Assembly (NCBI RefSeq): GCF_002135315.1
Contig: NZ_NEGA01000018.1
Coordinates: 1-64,000 of the forward strand
From: Acinetobacter sp. ANC 3903
GTDB taxonomy: Bacteria > Pseudomonadota > Gammaproteobacteria > Pseudomonadales > Moraxellaceae
DNA: 64,000 nt
Direction of reading: 5' to 3'
Shown here: positions 7,987 to 17,039 of the stretch, piece by piece
Layout of the letters: each line of letters starts with the position of its first letter
How positions within the stretch are numbered: the first letter of the stretch is position 1
Program-made: the position numbers and the translations under genes
Notes under the pieces: generated by a model
The model's database searches: none
What the model saw: the letters and a program-made list of their open reading frames with translations, nothing else
What the model was told of the DNA's origin: nothing

Positions 7987-8663
7987 AGCGGTTTCTGCTG
8001 ATACGACTCTAAATAATTCACCCACATCTCTTCTTGCAATGCAGCATCCAGCCACGCTTTCACGGCCGGATGTTGCAGCATGGTGTGCATATACTGCTGT
8101 GTCGACTCACTGACTGGCAAGGCATAGGTCATCAGCCGCGTCACCACCGGGGCATAAAATGCATCGGCAATTGAAAATTCACCACATAAAAAACCGTTCA
8201 CCTCTGGACGTTCTGACCAGATCTGCTCGATACGGGCCATATCCTGACGCAGTGCGGCATCGTCCTGCCATAAACACTTACCCACATCAGCTAAATGGGC
8301 GCGGATATTCATGCCACAGGCGTTGCGCAAACCGGTAAATCCGCTGTGCATTTCCGCTGTAATGCAACGTGCACGGGCACGCAGCTTGACATCTTGCGGC
8401 CATAAAGACTGATCGGGATGTTGTTCTGCCAGATATTCGCAAATCGCCAGTGAATCCCATAGCATCAAGTCATGATCGACCAATACCGGCACTTTACCAT
8501 TCGGGTTAATCACCAGAACATCCTGTTTAAAAGTACCGGTATTACGCTCCGGCGGAAATGGCAGCATAATTTCTTCAAACGGCAAATGAAAGGCCAGCAG
8601 CACTAGCCACGGGCGCATGGACCAGCTGGAATAATTTTTATTGGCAATATAGAGCTGATACAT
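7983..8663 (-). CDS. Glutathione S-transferase family protein
   Basis: A 226-residue two-domain GST. The N-terminal thioredoxin-like half begins MYQLYIANKNYSSWSMRPWL, with the Ser-rich segment at the glutathione-activating position and NPNGKVPVLVD (cis-Pro region) and the D-S pair (WDSLAICEYLAE) that binds the gamma-glutamyl group. The C-terminal half is helical. Substrate unknown. It is the last gene of a minus-strand run, starting four bases after the dsbD stop, so it is translated with dsbD; a link with thiol homeostasis fits but is inferred. Confidence 0.88.
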   Translation of the reverse strand: MYQLYIANKNYSSWSMRPWLVLLAFHLPFEEIMLPFPPERNTGTFKQDVLVINPNGKVPVLVDHDLMLWDSLAICEYLAEQHPDQSLWPQDVKLRARARCITAEMHSGFTGLRNACGMNIRAHLADVGKCLWQDDAALRQDMARIEQIWSERPEVNGFLCGEFSIADAFYAPVVTRLMTYALPVSESTQQYMHTMLQHPAVKAWLDAALQEEMWVNYLESYQQKPL

Positions 8664-8667
8664 GAAA

Positions 8668-10509
8668 TTATTGTCCTCTATGCTGCTGAAACAGATCGAG
8701 CTGTTTCAGCAATTCAGCTTCGCTAAAAGCTCCGGTTAAACGTAAGCCACGGATTTCCTGCCGCTTCGCATCTAAAAATAAATAGGTCGGCGGCCCTAAA
8801 ATATCCCATTGATTCAATAAGGCCTGATGCGTTGCATCGTAGTCGCTTAAATCCAGCTTAATCAGAAAATAAGGTTCTAAGGCTTGTTGCACTGGTGCAG
8901 ATTTTAAAACACGATGTTCAATTGGCTGGCAGGCTACACACCAGTCTGCATAGACATCAATAATAATGGCTTGGTTAGCAGGTACATTGGCGAGGATATG
9001 CTGAAATTCATCGGCAGTTTTCGCCACATGCCAACTGGCTTGGGTACTGCTCTGGGTGATAAAGAAACGCTGGCTATGCTGATATTGAGTATAAGCCAAA
9101 TACGGAACCACCACGAGCAAGGCCAAAATATACAGCCATTTGAATGGAGCTGTTTGCCGCATGATTCGAATGCTTAAATATCCAATAAAAAAGAGACCTA
9201 AGCCCAAACTTAACCATTGTAACCAAGCTTCAGAAATTAACGGACGAATAAAATACAGCGCCAGAGCCAACATGATAAATGCAAAAAACACCTTAATCTG
9301 GTGCATCCACAACCCTGCTTTAGGCAGCACCCTGGAACCTAATACACTGGCCAGAAGTAAGGGGGTTCCCATGCCAAAACCCAAGGTGAATAGCAAGATT
9401 GCCCCCTGCCACTGACTTTGGGTCTGGGAAATAAATAATAGTGCCCCAGCCAGCGGTGCGGTCATGCAAGGGCCGACCAACAGTGCAGAGATCATTCCCA
9501 TGATACCTGCACCCAGCAGACTCCCGCCTTTTTGCAGTGAATGCACCCGATCTAAACGGTTCACCAAAGCATGCGGTAATTTAATTTCAAACAGCCCAAA
9601 TAAATTCAGGGCAAACAGCACAAACAGCACACTAAAAGCTATCAGGGTGGAAGGCTGTTGCAACCAGCGTTGAAAGTTCAGTCCTGCCGAGGACGCAATT
9701 AAACCTAAAATGGCATAGACCATCGCCATACTACAGACAAAGACCAAAGCAATCATCCAGGCTTTTAAGCCTTTGCTATCGCGTACAATTAAGGAGGTCA
9801 AAATAGGTAACATCGGCAATGAACACGGAGTAAAGGCCAAGAGTATCCCCAAGCCGAAAAATAACAATAGGCCATAAACGAAAGAGCTTTCGGCTAATGT
9901 TTCCGACCACATTTGATCTTTTGCAGTATCTAATGGGACAGGTTTTTCAGTCACCTTGATGCTATTTTGCGTAGCACTTAATATTGGATTCCCACTGGCA
10001 AAACTGTTTGCAGATGATGACAGATCAAGCAGGCGTTTACTGGCTCTGGCCTGATTTTGCAGCAGCACCAAGCCGTCAATATCGGTCTGGAATTCGACAG
10101 TTTGTGGCGGGTAGCAAATTCGATCCTGGGCACAGCCCTGCCACGTCACCCGGTAGGTTTGGGAGGCTTCGGTCGCAATATTAAATTGCACTTGATGAAA
10201 ATAAACCTGGGTGCGACCATAGTTTTCATCATGTAAATCAGTGGCTTGCGGCAATTTTAAAGCCAGCTTTTGTGCCCCTTGCCAGACTTCAAATTTGTGC
10301 TGATATAAATAATAACCCTCTGGAATTGTCCAGTTGAGTCGGGCTTCATGTGTACTGCTAGATTCAACACTAAAAGAAAAAGCATCCTCAGGTGCAAGCA
10401 ATTGCTCTTGTGCCTGCAGTGTCATGGAACATAGTAAAATAACACTACAAATCAATCCGCTTATAGCGGAATACAACCACACGCCAAAGTCTTGAGAATG
10501 CTTTTTCAT
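8668..10509 (-). CDS. dsbD: Thiol:disulfide interchange protein DsbD
   Basis: DsbD carries electrons from cytoplasmic thioredoxin across the inner membrane to periplasmic DsbC, DsbG and CcmG. The 613-residue protein has a signal sequence, an N-terminal DsbD-alpha immunoglobulin-like domain with the Cys pair in CAQDRICYPP, eight membrane segments with the conserved Cys residues in FTPCSLPML and VGPCMTAPL, and a C-terminal thioredoxin-like domain with CVAC (about residues 524-527). All three redox pairs are present. It follows an outer-membrane protein gene by 19 bases. The ATG at 10509 lacks a strong Shine-Dalgarno. Confidence 0.95.
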   Translation of the reverse strand: MKKHSQDFGVWLYSAISGLICSVILLCSMTLQAQEQLLAPEDAFSFSVESSSTHEARLNWTIPEGYYLYQHKFEVWQGAQKLALKLPQATDLHDENYGRTQVYFHQVQFNIATEASQTYRVTWQGCAQDRICYPPQTVEFQTDIDGLVLLQNQARASKRLLDLSSSANSFASGNPILSATQNSIKVTEKPVPLDTAKDQMWSETLAESSFVYGLLLFFGLGILLAFTPCSLPMLPILTSLIVRDSKGLKAWMIALVFVCSMAMVYAILGLIASSAGLNFQRWLQQPSTLIAFSVLFVLFALNLFGLFEIKLPHALVNRLDRVHSLQKGGSLLGAGIMGMISALLVGPCMTAPLAGALLFISQTQSQWQGAILLFTLGFGMGTPLLLASVLGSRVLPKAGLWMHQIKVFFAFIMLALALYFIRPLISEAWLQWLSLGLGLFFIGYLSIRIMRQTAPFKWLYILALLVVVPYLAYTQYQHSQRFFITQSSTQASWHVAKTADEFQHILANVPANQAIIIDVYADWCVACQPIEHRVLKSAPVQQALEPYFLIKLDLSDYDATHQALLNQWDILGPPTYLFLDAKRQEIRGLRLTGAFSEAELLKQLDLFQQHRGQ

Positions 10510-10528
10510 ATGAATTTTTATTTTTTAA

Positions 10529-11299
10529 TTAAAATAGGAATGAAACACCCAAACCTGATTGGTAGCTTTTATCTCGACCATTTAAGTCCACACCAATACT
10601 GGCATCCATTTGCACGCGCTCATTTAGTGCATAGACAAGTCCTGAACCCAGTGCATATTCATAGTCTTGACTTTCGGCTTTGCGATAGACCAGTTCAGAA
10701 AAACCTGACAATTTGTCAGTGATTTTATATTCAATGGTCGGTACTGCAGTCACTGCCCAGTTGCTGTTTTGGACTTCGTAGCGCATGGTCATGGAAGTAG
10801 CAATTAAATCGCTATAATCATAAGCCACAGCCGAGGTTAGGCTGTAAATATCATCTTCATTACTAAAACCATCATTACCAGTCGCCAGAATAGCTTCAGC
10901 TAAAATAGCCATAGAAAGCTTTTCATCATCCAGATTAATGGCCTTTTTTACCCCAATGCTGACATCACCCAGACCGTCTTCTTCAATGGACTGGCCTGCC
11001 GTTTTGGTCTTTAACCAGGATGGTCCTTGCCAGCCCAATTGCACTTCAAGATCTTTGGCTAAACCGGTACGCAATAACATGTCGGCATTTAAGCTAGTGT
11101 TTTTAACCTTTAGCCCGTTTTCATCAGTGCTTTCTGAGTAGTTTAGGCTTGGTAAACCCTGTTCCCATGCCAGCTGACCGACTGGAGTAATACCTGTACC
11201 AATTCCTGTACCCGGACGGTCAAAAGAAAAGTTGGCAGCCATTGCATTGATGCTAAAACCTGCTGCAAAAATGAAACTTACTGTTTTTAGGACTGGCAT
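10529..11299 (-). CDS. Putative outer-membrane beta-barrel protein
   Basis: About 256 residues with a signal peptide ending AMAANF and a body of alternating hydrophobic/polar strands ending in a C-terminal Phe (GLGVSFLF), the hallmark of an outer-membrane barrel. It resembles the loosely defined transporter family annotated as MetA-pathway-of-phenol-degradation proteins; that assignment is tentative and no substrate is implied. ATG 11299 is chosen, since the in-frame GTG at 11311 has no spacing for a ribosome binding site after the preceding stop. It lies between an ankyrin protein gene and dsbD in the same run. Confidence 0.72.
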   Translation of the reverse strand: MPVLKTVSFIFAAGFSINAMAANFSFDRPGTGIGTGITPVGQLAWEQGLPSLNYSESTDENGLKVKNTSLNADMLLRTGLAKDLEVQLGWQGPSWLKTKTAGQSIEEDGLGDVSIGVKKAINLDDEKLSMAILAEAILATGNDGFSNEDDIYSLTSAVAYDYSDLIATSMTMRYEVQNSNWAVTAVPTIEYKITDKLSGFSELVYRKAESQDYEYALGSGLVYALNERVQMDASIGVDLNGRDKSYQSGLGVSFLF

Positions 11300-11314
11300 G
11301 AATTGTCTCACTGA

Positions 11315-11857
11315 TTAGGTTAATTCTTTAGTCATTTTAGCCCCATAACTACGGAGCAATTCTAAAGTTTGCTTTTCTTCGGCCAATGCTTCTGACCAGT
11401 TGATTTCATCAAAGTCACAATCAAAGAATAAATCACTAATCGAAGATAGTATGGTCTGACCATCTTCATCTTTGGTATTGGGATCTACTTTTTCATCCAG
11501 TAAACGTTTCACTGCAGGCACGCAGGCGGAGCTGGCAGCATCCCATAATGGACCATACAGTTCTTCGGCATCCCACAAATGTAAATTGACTTTGGCCTGA
11601 ATAAGCGCCTCTAAAATCTCAAGATGAACTGCCAGATTCTGCTGTTTTTCTTGTTCAGATAAAGGTGAACCGGCTTCATAAGCTTCGCAAATATGCTCCC
11701 ACCATTTGAACAAACCATCGGACCAGACAGAAATGGCCGGACCTTTTTCCAGATCAATAAAATTCGGATCGAGACCTTCTGCCAAAAGACGTTGCACCAG
11801 AGCAAGATCCAGCTCTTCTATTGCCTGTACAAAGACTTGTTGTTGTGCTGTTAACAT
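11315..11857 (-). CDS. Ankyrin-repeat protein
   Basis: About 180 residues, acidic, without signal peptide. Ankyrin-like helices are visible: ELDLALVQRLLAEGLDPNFID near the N-terminus, LEALIQAKVNLHLWD in the middle and AVKRLLDEKVDPNTKDEDG near the C-terminus. The repeats suggest protein binding in the cytoplasm, partner unknown. ATG 11857 follows GAAGAG; the in-frame TTG at 11875 is less likely. It is the first gene of the ank - outer-membrane protein - dsbD - GST run. Confidence 0.75.
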   Translation of the reverse strand: MLTAQQQVFVQAIEELDLALVQRLLAEGLDPNFIDLEKGPAISVWSDGLFKWWEHICEAYEAGSPLSEQEKQQNLAVHLEILEALIQAKVNLHLWDAEELYGPLWDAASSACVPAVKRLLDEKVDPNTKDEDGQTILSSISDLFFDCDFDEINWSEALAEEKQTLELLRSYGAKMTKELT

Positions 11858-11986
11858 GGAGAAAATACTCTTCAATCATTTTTAACTATTATGCCGAATA
11901 AACTGTCATTTGTTTTAGCTAAATGTATAAGGAGTATATTTTTTATTTCTGTTGCCCTGCCCCGAATAGCGTATTAAAACGCCCAT

Positions 11987-12012
11987 AAAAAAAGCTCCGA
12001 AGAGCTTTTTTC
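11987..12012. terminator. Terminator after the hibernation-factor gene
   Basis: A-run, GCTC-CGAA-GAGC with flanking A/T pairs, T-run; symmetric, but placed 18 bases beyond the minus-strand hibernation-factor stop. Confidence 0.8.
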
Positions 12013-12029
12013 TTTAAGCAAGATGTTGC

Positions 12030-12407
12030 TTAATCATTTACATCGTCCACATCATTGGCTTCTGCAGTTTCAGCAAGTACCGGCACTGCGGCACGAGGGT
12101 CATCTATTTTCTCAAATAAATGTTCCAAACTGCGTTTTAAGCGGTCAATGGCTCCATGTATGGCAGTATCGATATTATGACCATTATGGTTCACCACTAC
12201 CGGTTTCAAACCTGCCGGGCGTGCTTCGATCATGCAGTGAATATCATCTGCACCACCTTTGGGACCATTTTCATCGCTAAAATGAACCGAGAAATGGGTA
12301 ATACGTTCGCTATAACGTTGGAATTCAGCATTCAGTTCTGCACGAACATAAGTAATTAAACGCTCACTATTTTGGATGTTTTTATCGGTACGAATTTCAA
12401 TGTTCAT
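12030..12407 (-). CDS. HPF/RaiA-family ribosome hibernation factor
   Basis: A 125-residue protein with the sigma-54-modulation/RaiA fold: MNIEIRTDKNIQ at the start, then the HFSVHFSDENG strand and IHCMIEARPAGLKPVVV, the helix DTAIHGAIDRLKRSLEHLFEK, and an acidic Asp-rich tail. Proteins of this family bind the 30S decoding region in stationary phase and either dimerise or protect ribosomes. At this length it is a short type; HPF versus RaiA cannot be separated from sequence alone. AGAGGATG precedes the ATG. It is not beside rpoN, the usual neighbour of hpf in many proteobacteria. Confidence 0.8.
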   Translation of the reverse strand: MNIEIRTDKNIQNSERLITYVRAELNAEFQRYSERITHFSVHFSDENGPKGGADDIHCMIEARPAGLKPVVVNHNGHNIDTAIHGAIDRLKRSLEHLFEKIDDPRAAVPVLAETAEANDVDDVND

Positions 12408-12898
12408 ATAATTTCATCCTCTTTATTCATCAAATCTTTTTTGTGCAAAACTTCTTATCTTGGCACGTTTTACCTTGCTGTTAACAACAGCGCTGAGCAT
12501 CTTCAACCTAGTTTGGAACGAGTTCCTCCACATTGAATGATGAACACTTTTAACTCTGCAGATTCGTGTCCTTATGCTTTGAATATAAGGGTCTAGGTGA
12601 AGCTTATGCAAGTAGTATTTTGATATTTTTTTAAATACCCTATAACGTATAAGGAATTTGACTTTTCCCTTTAAATAGTTTGATAAATCTCACATTATTT
12701 TTTTGAAGCTAAAATTCCTTGTTTATATCGCTTTAGCTTTTTTATCAACATGTATTTTTAGGTATCAAAGTGGTGCCTTGATTTTAATCAGGGTACTCTG
12801 AGAAAAGCAGACTATTTTTTTAACCATTGATCAATTTTGGCTTTATTTTTGCTAAAGAATCTGTATGCTTTGCTTGCTTCTCGGGGGAGATATTTTTA
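12408..12898. other. Divergent promoter/leader region
   Basis: About 490 bases between the minus-strand hibernation-factor gene and the plus-strand Tsx-like gene. It shows a GCTGTT-GTT-AACAGC hairpin in the hibernation-factor leader (about 12477-12492) and an 11-bp, slightly wobbled hairpin at 12773-12796 in the Tsx-like gene leader. A short basic reading frame on the minus strand ending at 12423 has no ribosome binding site and is not called. Confidence 0.5.
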
Positions 12899-13636
12899 AT
12901 GAAACTTACACAATTTTTTGCTACATGTGCATTGGCTTCAACAGCTGCACTTACACAGGCTTCGCCAGTGGTATGGCAAGACTTCAGCTTGACTGGTCTT
13001 TATGGTGATCACTATAAAGTAGGTACTGAAGACCGCACGACCGTGACTGCAGAATATGCAGCTAAACTTAAATATTCTGATGTATTCTTTTTCGTTGACC
13101 ATCAATTGGATGGCAATGATGAACAAAATACATATTTCGAGTTAGCGCCACGTTTAAGCTTAGGCGAAGTATCTGGAAAAGATCTTTCTTTGGGTCCAAT
13201 TAAAGATGTCCTTATTGCGACAACTTGGGAACACAATGCAGGATACGATCAAAACCAAGAGTTTAATAACTTCCTGTACGGTATTGGTTTTGCTTTAGAT
13301 ATTCCATACACCCAGTATGCAAATGTGAACTTCTATAAAGCGGATAACGACAAAACTAAAGATGATTATCAAATGACGATCACTTATGCCGTTCCGTTTA
13401 AATTGGGTTCTGAAGATTTCTTGGTAGATGCCTTCCTGGATTGGTCAACGGCCGAAAAAGGCGCCCAAGCAAGCGAGCTGAACTGGACCAGCCAGTACAA
13501 ATGGAATGTAGGTAAACATATTTCACCTAAAACTAAATTGTATGTTGGTATCGAACACTCAGTTTGGAACAACAAATTTGGTATTCAAGGCGTAGACCAA
13601 AATGACGTAAGCGCATTGGTTAAATACCATTTCTAA
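12899..13636 (+). CDS. Tsx-like outer-membrane channel protein
   Basis: A 245-residue outer-membrane protein. The signal peptide spans residues 1-22 (cleavage after TQA). The mature part starts WQDFSLTGLYGDHYKVG and ends with ALVKYHF, a C-terminal Phe as in OMP barrels, and resembles the Tsx nucleoside-specific channel family. Substrate in this organism is not proven. The start is ATG 12899 with GGGGGAGA nine bases upstream; the frame is open 24 codons further but with no such site. A terminator follows. Confidence 0.75.
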   Translation: MKLTQFFATCALASTAALTQASPVVWQDFSLTGLYGDHYKVGTEDRTTVTAEYAAKLKYSDVFFFVDHQLDGNDEQNTYFELAPRLSLGEVSGKDLSLGPIKDVLIATTWEHNAGYDQNQEFNNFLYGIGFALDIPYTQYANVNFYKADNDKTKDDYQMTITYAVPFKLGSEDFLVDAFLDWSTAEKGAQASELNWTSQYKWNVGKHISPKTKLYVGIEHSVWNNKFGIQGVDQNDVSALVKYHF

Positions 13637-13655
13637 GCACGTTTGTTTTCCAGCA

Positions 13656-13687
13656 AAAAAAAGCAAGATTTCGGTCTTGCTTTTTTT
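13656..13687 (+). terminator. Terminator of the Tsx-like gene
   Basis: AAAGCAAGA-TTTCGG-TCTTGCTTT followed by further T; also A-flanked on the other side. Confidence 0.85.
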
Positions 13688-13748
13688 ATGCCTGAGCACC
13701 CGTTTTAAGTTTAAAATTTCCTCATCCTTAGCATTTTTTATTTTCACT

Positions 13749-14255
13749 ATGTCTGTCCAAATTCGACCTGCAGAACTTCAAGATTTAACAGCCATTTTAA
13801 ATATCTTTAACCAAGAAATTTTAAATGGAACGGCAAATTGGCGTAATCAAGCTTTAAGTCTGGAAGAATATACGCAGTGGTATCATCAGTTGCTTCGTGA
13901 CCAGTTTCCATTATTGGTTGCTGTAGAATCTACAACTCAACAAATTTTAGGCTTTGCAGATTATGGATCGTTTCGAAGTCTCATTGGCTATAAAAATACG
14001 GTTGAACATTCAGTCTTTATTCATCCAGATTTTCAAGGTTTGGGACTAGGTAAAGCATTAATGCTGAAATTGATCGAACATGCACGGCAGCAGCATCTTC
14101 ATATCATGATTGCAGCTATTGACGCAGAAAATTCAGGCTCTATCCTGTTACACGAAAAATTAGGCTTTAAACAAACTGGCTATATGCCTGAAGTCGGACA
14201 GAAATTTGGGAAATGGCGTGATCTGGTGTTGATGCAATTCAATTTAGATGCATAA
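13749..14255 (+). CDS. GNAT-family N-acetyltransferase
   Basis: A 168-residue acetyltransferase resembling the phosphinothricin/methionine-sulfoximine acetyltransferase group. It starts MSVQIRPAELQDLTAILNIF; motif A for acetyl-CoA is VFIHPDFQGLGLGKALMLKL (a QGxGxGxA-type loop), followed by AAIDAENSGSILLHEKLGF, the conserved PAT-type C-terminal block. Substrates of relatives are amino-acid analogues. ATG 13749 fits the domain start; the upstream open frame overlaps the previous terminator and is not translated. Confidence 0.88.
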   Translation: MSVQIRPAELQDLTAILNIFNQEILNGTANWRNQALSLEEYTQWYHQLLRDQFPLLVAVESTTQQILGFADYGSFRSLIGYKNTVEHSVFIHPDFQGLGLGKALMLKLIEHARQQHLHIMIAAIDAENSGSILLHEKLGFKQTGYMPEVGQKFGKWRDLVLMQFNLDA

Positions 14256-14283
14256 AAAAGCCCGCAATATGCGGGCTTTTTTA
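14256..14283. terminator. Bidirectional terminator between acetyltransferase and parE
   Basis: AAAAAAGCCCGCA-ATA-TGCGGGCTTTTTT lies between convergent genes. Confidence 0.88.
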
Positions 14284-14312
14284 ATATATAAATAATGATT
14301 TAACTTAAAAAA

Positions 14313-16193
14313 CTAAACCACCAGATCAGCCAGATTACCTTTCTGTTCTAACCAGTGTTTACGATCCGATGAGCGTTTTTTTGCCAGTAATTTATCCAGT
14401 AGACCGGCAGTAAAATGCGCGTCGTCCAGATCAAGCTGTACCAAACGGCGGGTATTCGGGTCCATGGTGGTTTCACGTAACTGACTGGCATTCATCTCAC
14501 CCAGACCTTTGAATCGGGTAATTTGCGGATTTTTGCTTTTGCATTTTTTTAGAATGCTTTCCAGCTCATCTTCATCCAGCGCATAGTGCACATCCTTACC
14601 ATCATCAATACGGAACAATGGCGGCATGGCCACAAACAAATGCCCTTCCTCCACCATGGTTGGGAAGTGTTTCACAAACAAGGCACAGAGCAAGGTCGCG
14701 ATATGCAGACCATCCGAATCGGCATCGGCCAGAATACAGATTTTACCGTAGCGAAGTTCGGACAGGTCATCACTGCCTGGATCAACTCCAATCGCAATGG
14801 CAATATCATGCACCTCCTGAGAGCCCAAGACCTCATCGGACGAGACTTCCCAGGTATTTAAGATTTTCCCGCGAATCGGCATGATCGCCTGGAAATTCTT
14901 GTCACGTGCCTGCTTGGCAGAACCACCCGCAGAATCCCCTTCCACAATGAAGAGTTCCGATTCTTCCAGGGTATGTCCTACGCAGTCGGCCAATTTACCC
15001 GGGAGCGCAGGTCCAGAAACGATCTTCTTACGTTCAACTTTTTTTGCCGCTTTTAAACGGCGACCGGCTTTGGCAATTGCCAATTCGGCCAGTTGCATGG
15101 CAATGTCGGAATTCTGGTTGAGCCACAGCGCAAAGGCATCTTTGGCGATATTCAGCACAATGCCGGATGCTTCACGGCTCGACAAACGTTCTTTGGTTTG
15201 ACCGGAAAATTGTGGTTCCTGAAATTTTAAAGACAGAATGTAGTTCACCCCATCCCAGACATCTTCGGCAGACAATTTTAAATTACGCGGCAACAGGTTA
15301 CGCAGTTCACAGAACTCGCGCATGGCATCGGTGACCCCTGAACGCAGACCGTTGACGTGGGTACCGCCCTGCGCAGTAGGAATCAGGTTGACGTAGCTTT
15401 CCTGAATCTGCTCGCCACCTTCAGCATTCCAGCAAATCGCAAATTCAGCACTGGCACGCTCGGCTTCGCCACTGGCCACGAAAGCAGGACTCGGAATGAT
15501 TTCACGATCTTCAAGCTCATCCATTAAATAGTCAACCAGACCATTTTCAAACTGCCAGCTGATCTTTTCATCATTGATTTGATCAACATAGTTGATCTCT
15601 AAGCCTGCCGCCAAAACCGCTTTGGCTTTTAAATTATGTTTTAAGGCTTTGAGAGCAAACTTGGGCGAATCAAAATATTTGGCTTCCGGCCAGAAATGCA
15701 CTGTGGTCCCAGTCGCACGTTTTGGTGCTTTACCCTCTAACACTTCAAGCGGTGCAACCGGTTCACCGTGTTCAAAGGCCATTTTATACAGGTTACCCTG
15801 ACGCTGAACTTCGACTTCCACCCGGTCAGATAGGGCATTGACCACTGAAATGCCCACGCCATGCAAACCGCCGGAAAACTGGTAGTTATCGGTGCTGAAT
15901 TTACCGCCGGCATGCAGTTTGGTCAGAATGATTTCAATCCCGCTTTGGCCATATTCAGGGTGGATATCCACCGGCATGCCACGGCCATTATCTTCAACCG
16001 ACAATGAGCCATCTTTATACACTATGACGGTAATTTTGTTGGCATGCCCTGCAAGTGCCTCATCCACAGCGTTATCAATAACTTCCTGCGCCAAATGGTT
16101 TGGACGAGTGGTATCGGTATACATACCCGGACGACGACGTACCGGATCTAAACCAGATAAAACTTCAAGTGATTGAGCCGTATATTGAGACAC
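14313..16193 (-). CDS. parE: DNA topoisomerase IV subunit B
   Basis: ParE is the ATPase subunit of topoisomerase IV, which decatenates daughter chromosomes with ParC. The 626-residue protein has the GHKL ATP-binding motifs (EVIDNAVDEALAG, NGRGMPV, GGLHGVGISVVNALS), the transducer domain and a TOPRIM domain with EGDSAGGSAKQARD and the DADSDG metal site, and a C-terminal KGLGEMNASQL segment. The start is GTG 16193: AAGGA lies 11 bases upstream and the protein then begins SQYTAQSLEV as in orthologues. It follows yqiA by 14 bases, forming the conserved yqiA-parE pair. Confidence 0.96.
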   Translation of the reverse strand: MSQYTAQSLEVLSGLDPVRRRPGMYTDTTRPNHLAQEVIDNAVDEALAGHANKITVIVYKDGSLSVEDNGRGMPVDIHPEYGQSGIEIILTKLHAGGKFSTDNYQFSGGLHGVGISVVNALSDRVEVEVQRQGNLYKMAFEHGEPVAPLEVLEGKAPKRATGTTVHFWPEAKYFDSPKFALKALKHNLKAKAVLAAGLEINYVDQINDEKISWQFENGLVDYLMDELEDREIIPSPAFVASGEAERASAEFAICWNAEGGEQIQESYVNLIPTAQGGTHVNGLRSGVTDAMREFCELRNLLPRNLKLSAEDVWDGVNYILSLKFQEPQFSGQTKERLSSREASGIVLNIAKDAFALWLNQNSDIAMQLAELAIAKAGRRLKAAKKVERKKIVSGPALPGKLADCVGHTLEESELFIVEGDSAGGSAKQARDKNFQAIMPIRGKILNTWEVSSDEVLGSQEVHDIAIAIGVDPGSDDLSELRYGKICILADADSDGLHIATLLCALFVKHFPTMVEEGHLFVAMPPLFRIDDGKDVHYALDEDELESILKKCKSKNPQITRFKGLGEMNASQLRETTMDPNTRRLVQLDLDDAHFTAGLLDKLLAKKRSSDRKHWLEQKGNLADLVV

Positions 16194-16207
16194 GTTGTAC
16201 TGTTTCC

Positions 16208-16792
16208 TTAATTTATACAATCCGATAAAAACTGTAAGGCCATCGGTATTTTGTCTGCGAAATTTTCCATCGCATGGTTGCCATTTGCTTCCATGATCAG
16301 CATGGACTGATGTGAAGCATTGCTATAATAGCGCTGTGCTTCACGATAATCCAAAACTTCATCACCTTGTTGTAATAACACTAAAATTTTGTCCGCATCT
16401 TGCACAAATGGCACGGCCATCTGCTCAAGCTGATCCAGATGGGTATCATCCAGCGTCCATTCAGCATTAACCATATAGGGAATCTGATCACTGCCAAATA
16501 AGTCACGAAACAGTTGCCATGGTCGCATAGCAGGATTAATTAAAACAGCCGGCACACCATACTTTGCGACCAGCTGTGTCGCATAAAAGCCGCCCAGACT
16601 GCTCCCCACCAGCACAACCTGATCCAGATTCTCAATCATGGCAGCTACATGTGCCATCGTCTGCTCGGGCGGCATGTTGAGATCCGGCAGATGCACCCGA
16701 ACATTGCCCTGCTGCTGACAGTAGTCTTTAATTTGCTGGCCTTTTATGGATAAAGCACTGCTTTGAAATCCATGTAAATAAATGATGTTCAT
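16208..16792 (-). CDS. yqiA: YqiA/YcfP-family alpha/beta-fold esterase
   Basis: A 194-residue small alpha/beta hydrolase. MNIIYLHGFQSSALS supplies the oxyanion strand, GSSLGG the nucleophile Ser, and ANGNHAMENF the catalytic His. YqiA hydrolyses short acyl esters in E. coli; the physiological role is unknown. As in E. coli it directly precedes parE, here 14 bases upstream, so it is the first gene of the transcript. Confidence 0.9.
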   Translation of the reverse strand: MNIIYLHGFQSSALSIKGQQIKDYCQQQGNVRVHLPDLNMPPEQTMAHVAAMIENLDQVVLVGSSLGGFYATQLVAKYGVPAVLINPAMRPWQLFRDLFGSDQIPYMVNAEWTLDDTHLDQLEQMAVPFVQDADKILVLLQQGDEVLDYREAQRYYSNASHQSMLIMEANGNHAMENFADKIPMALQFLSDCIN

Positions 16793-17039
16793 GGTTTTTA
16801 TTGCATCATTGTTAAATTTAAACTAGATTTATTTTATACATAAACCGCCGCTATCCGTCTGTTTTTATGTAGATATAGGCAGGATTGTCAGACAAAAAAA
16901 TAACACCAAGGCTCAATCATCGTTATTGTAAAAGCTGTTCGAGATGAACGATATAAAATGAAAAGCTAAGAGTTTATACCGTGATCCCAAGAAAAAATAA
17001 AGGGTATGGGAAACATGGTCACAGAAAGGACAGGATCAA

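Noticed and set aside
12423..12611. Basic short frame upstream of the hibernation-factor gene, minus strand
   Set aside because: Starts lack ribosome binding sites. It could be a leader peptide, since it ends 15 bases before the next start, but the sequence gives no support beyond position.
12706..12744. AAGCTAAA...TTTAGCTT with T-run upstream of the Tsx-like gene
   Set aside because: AT-only eight-bp stem with a 18-base loop; not convincing as a terminator.
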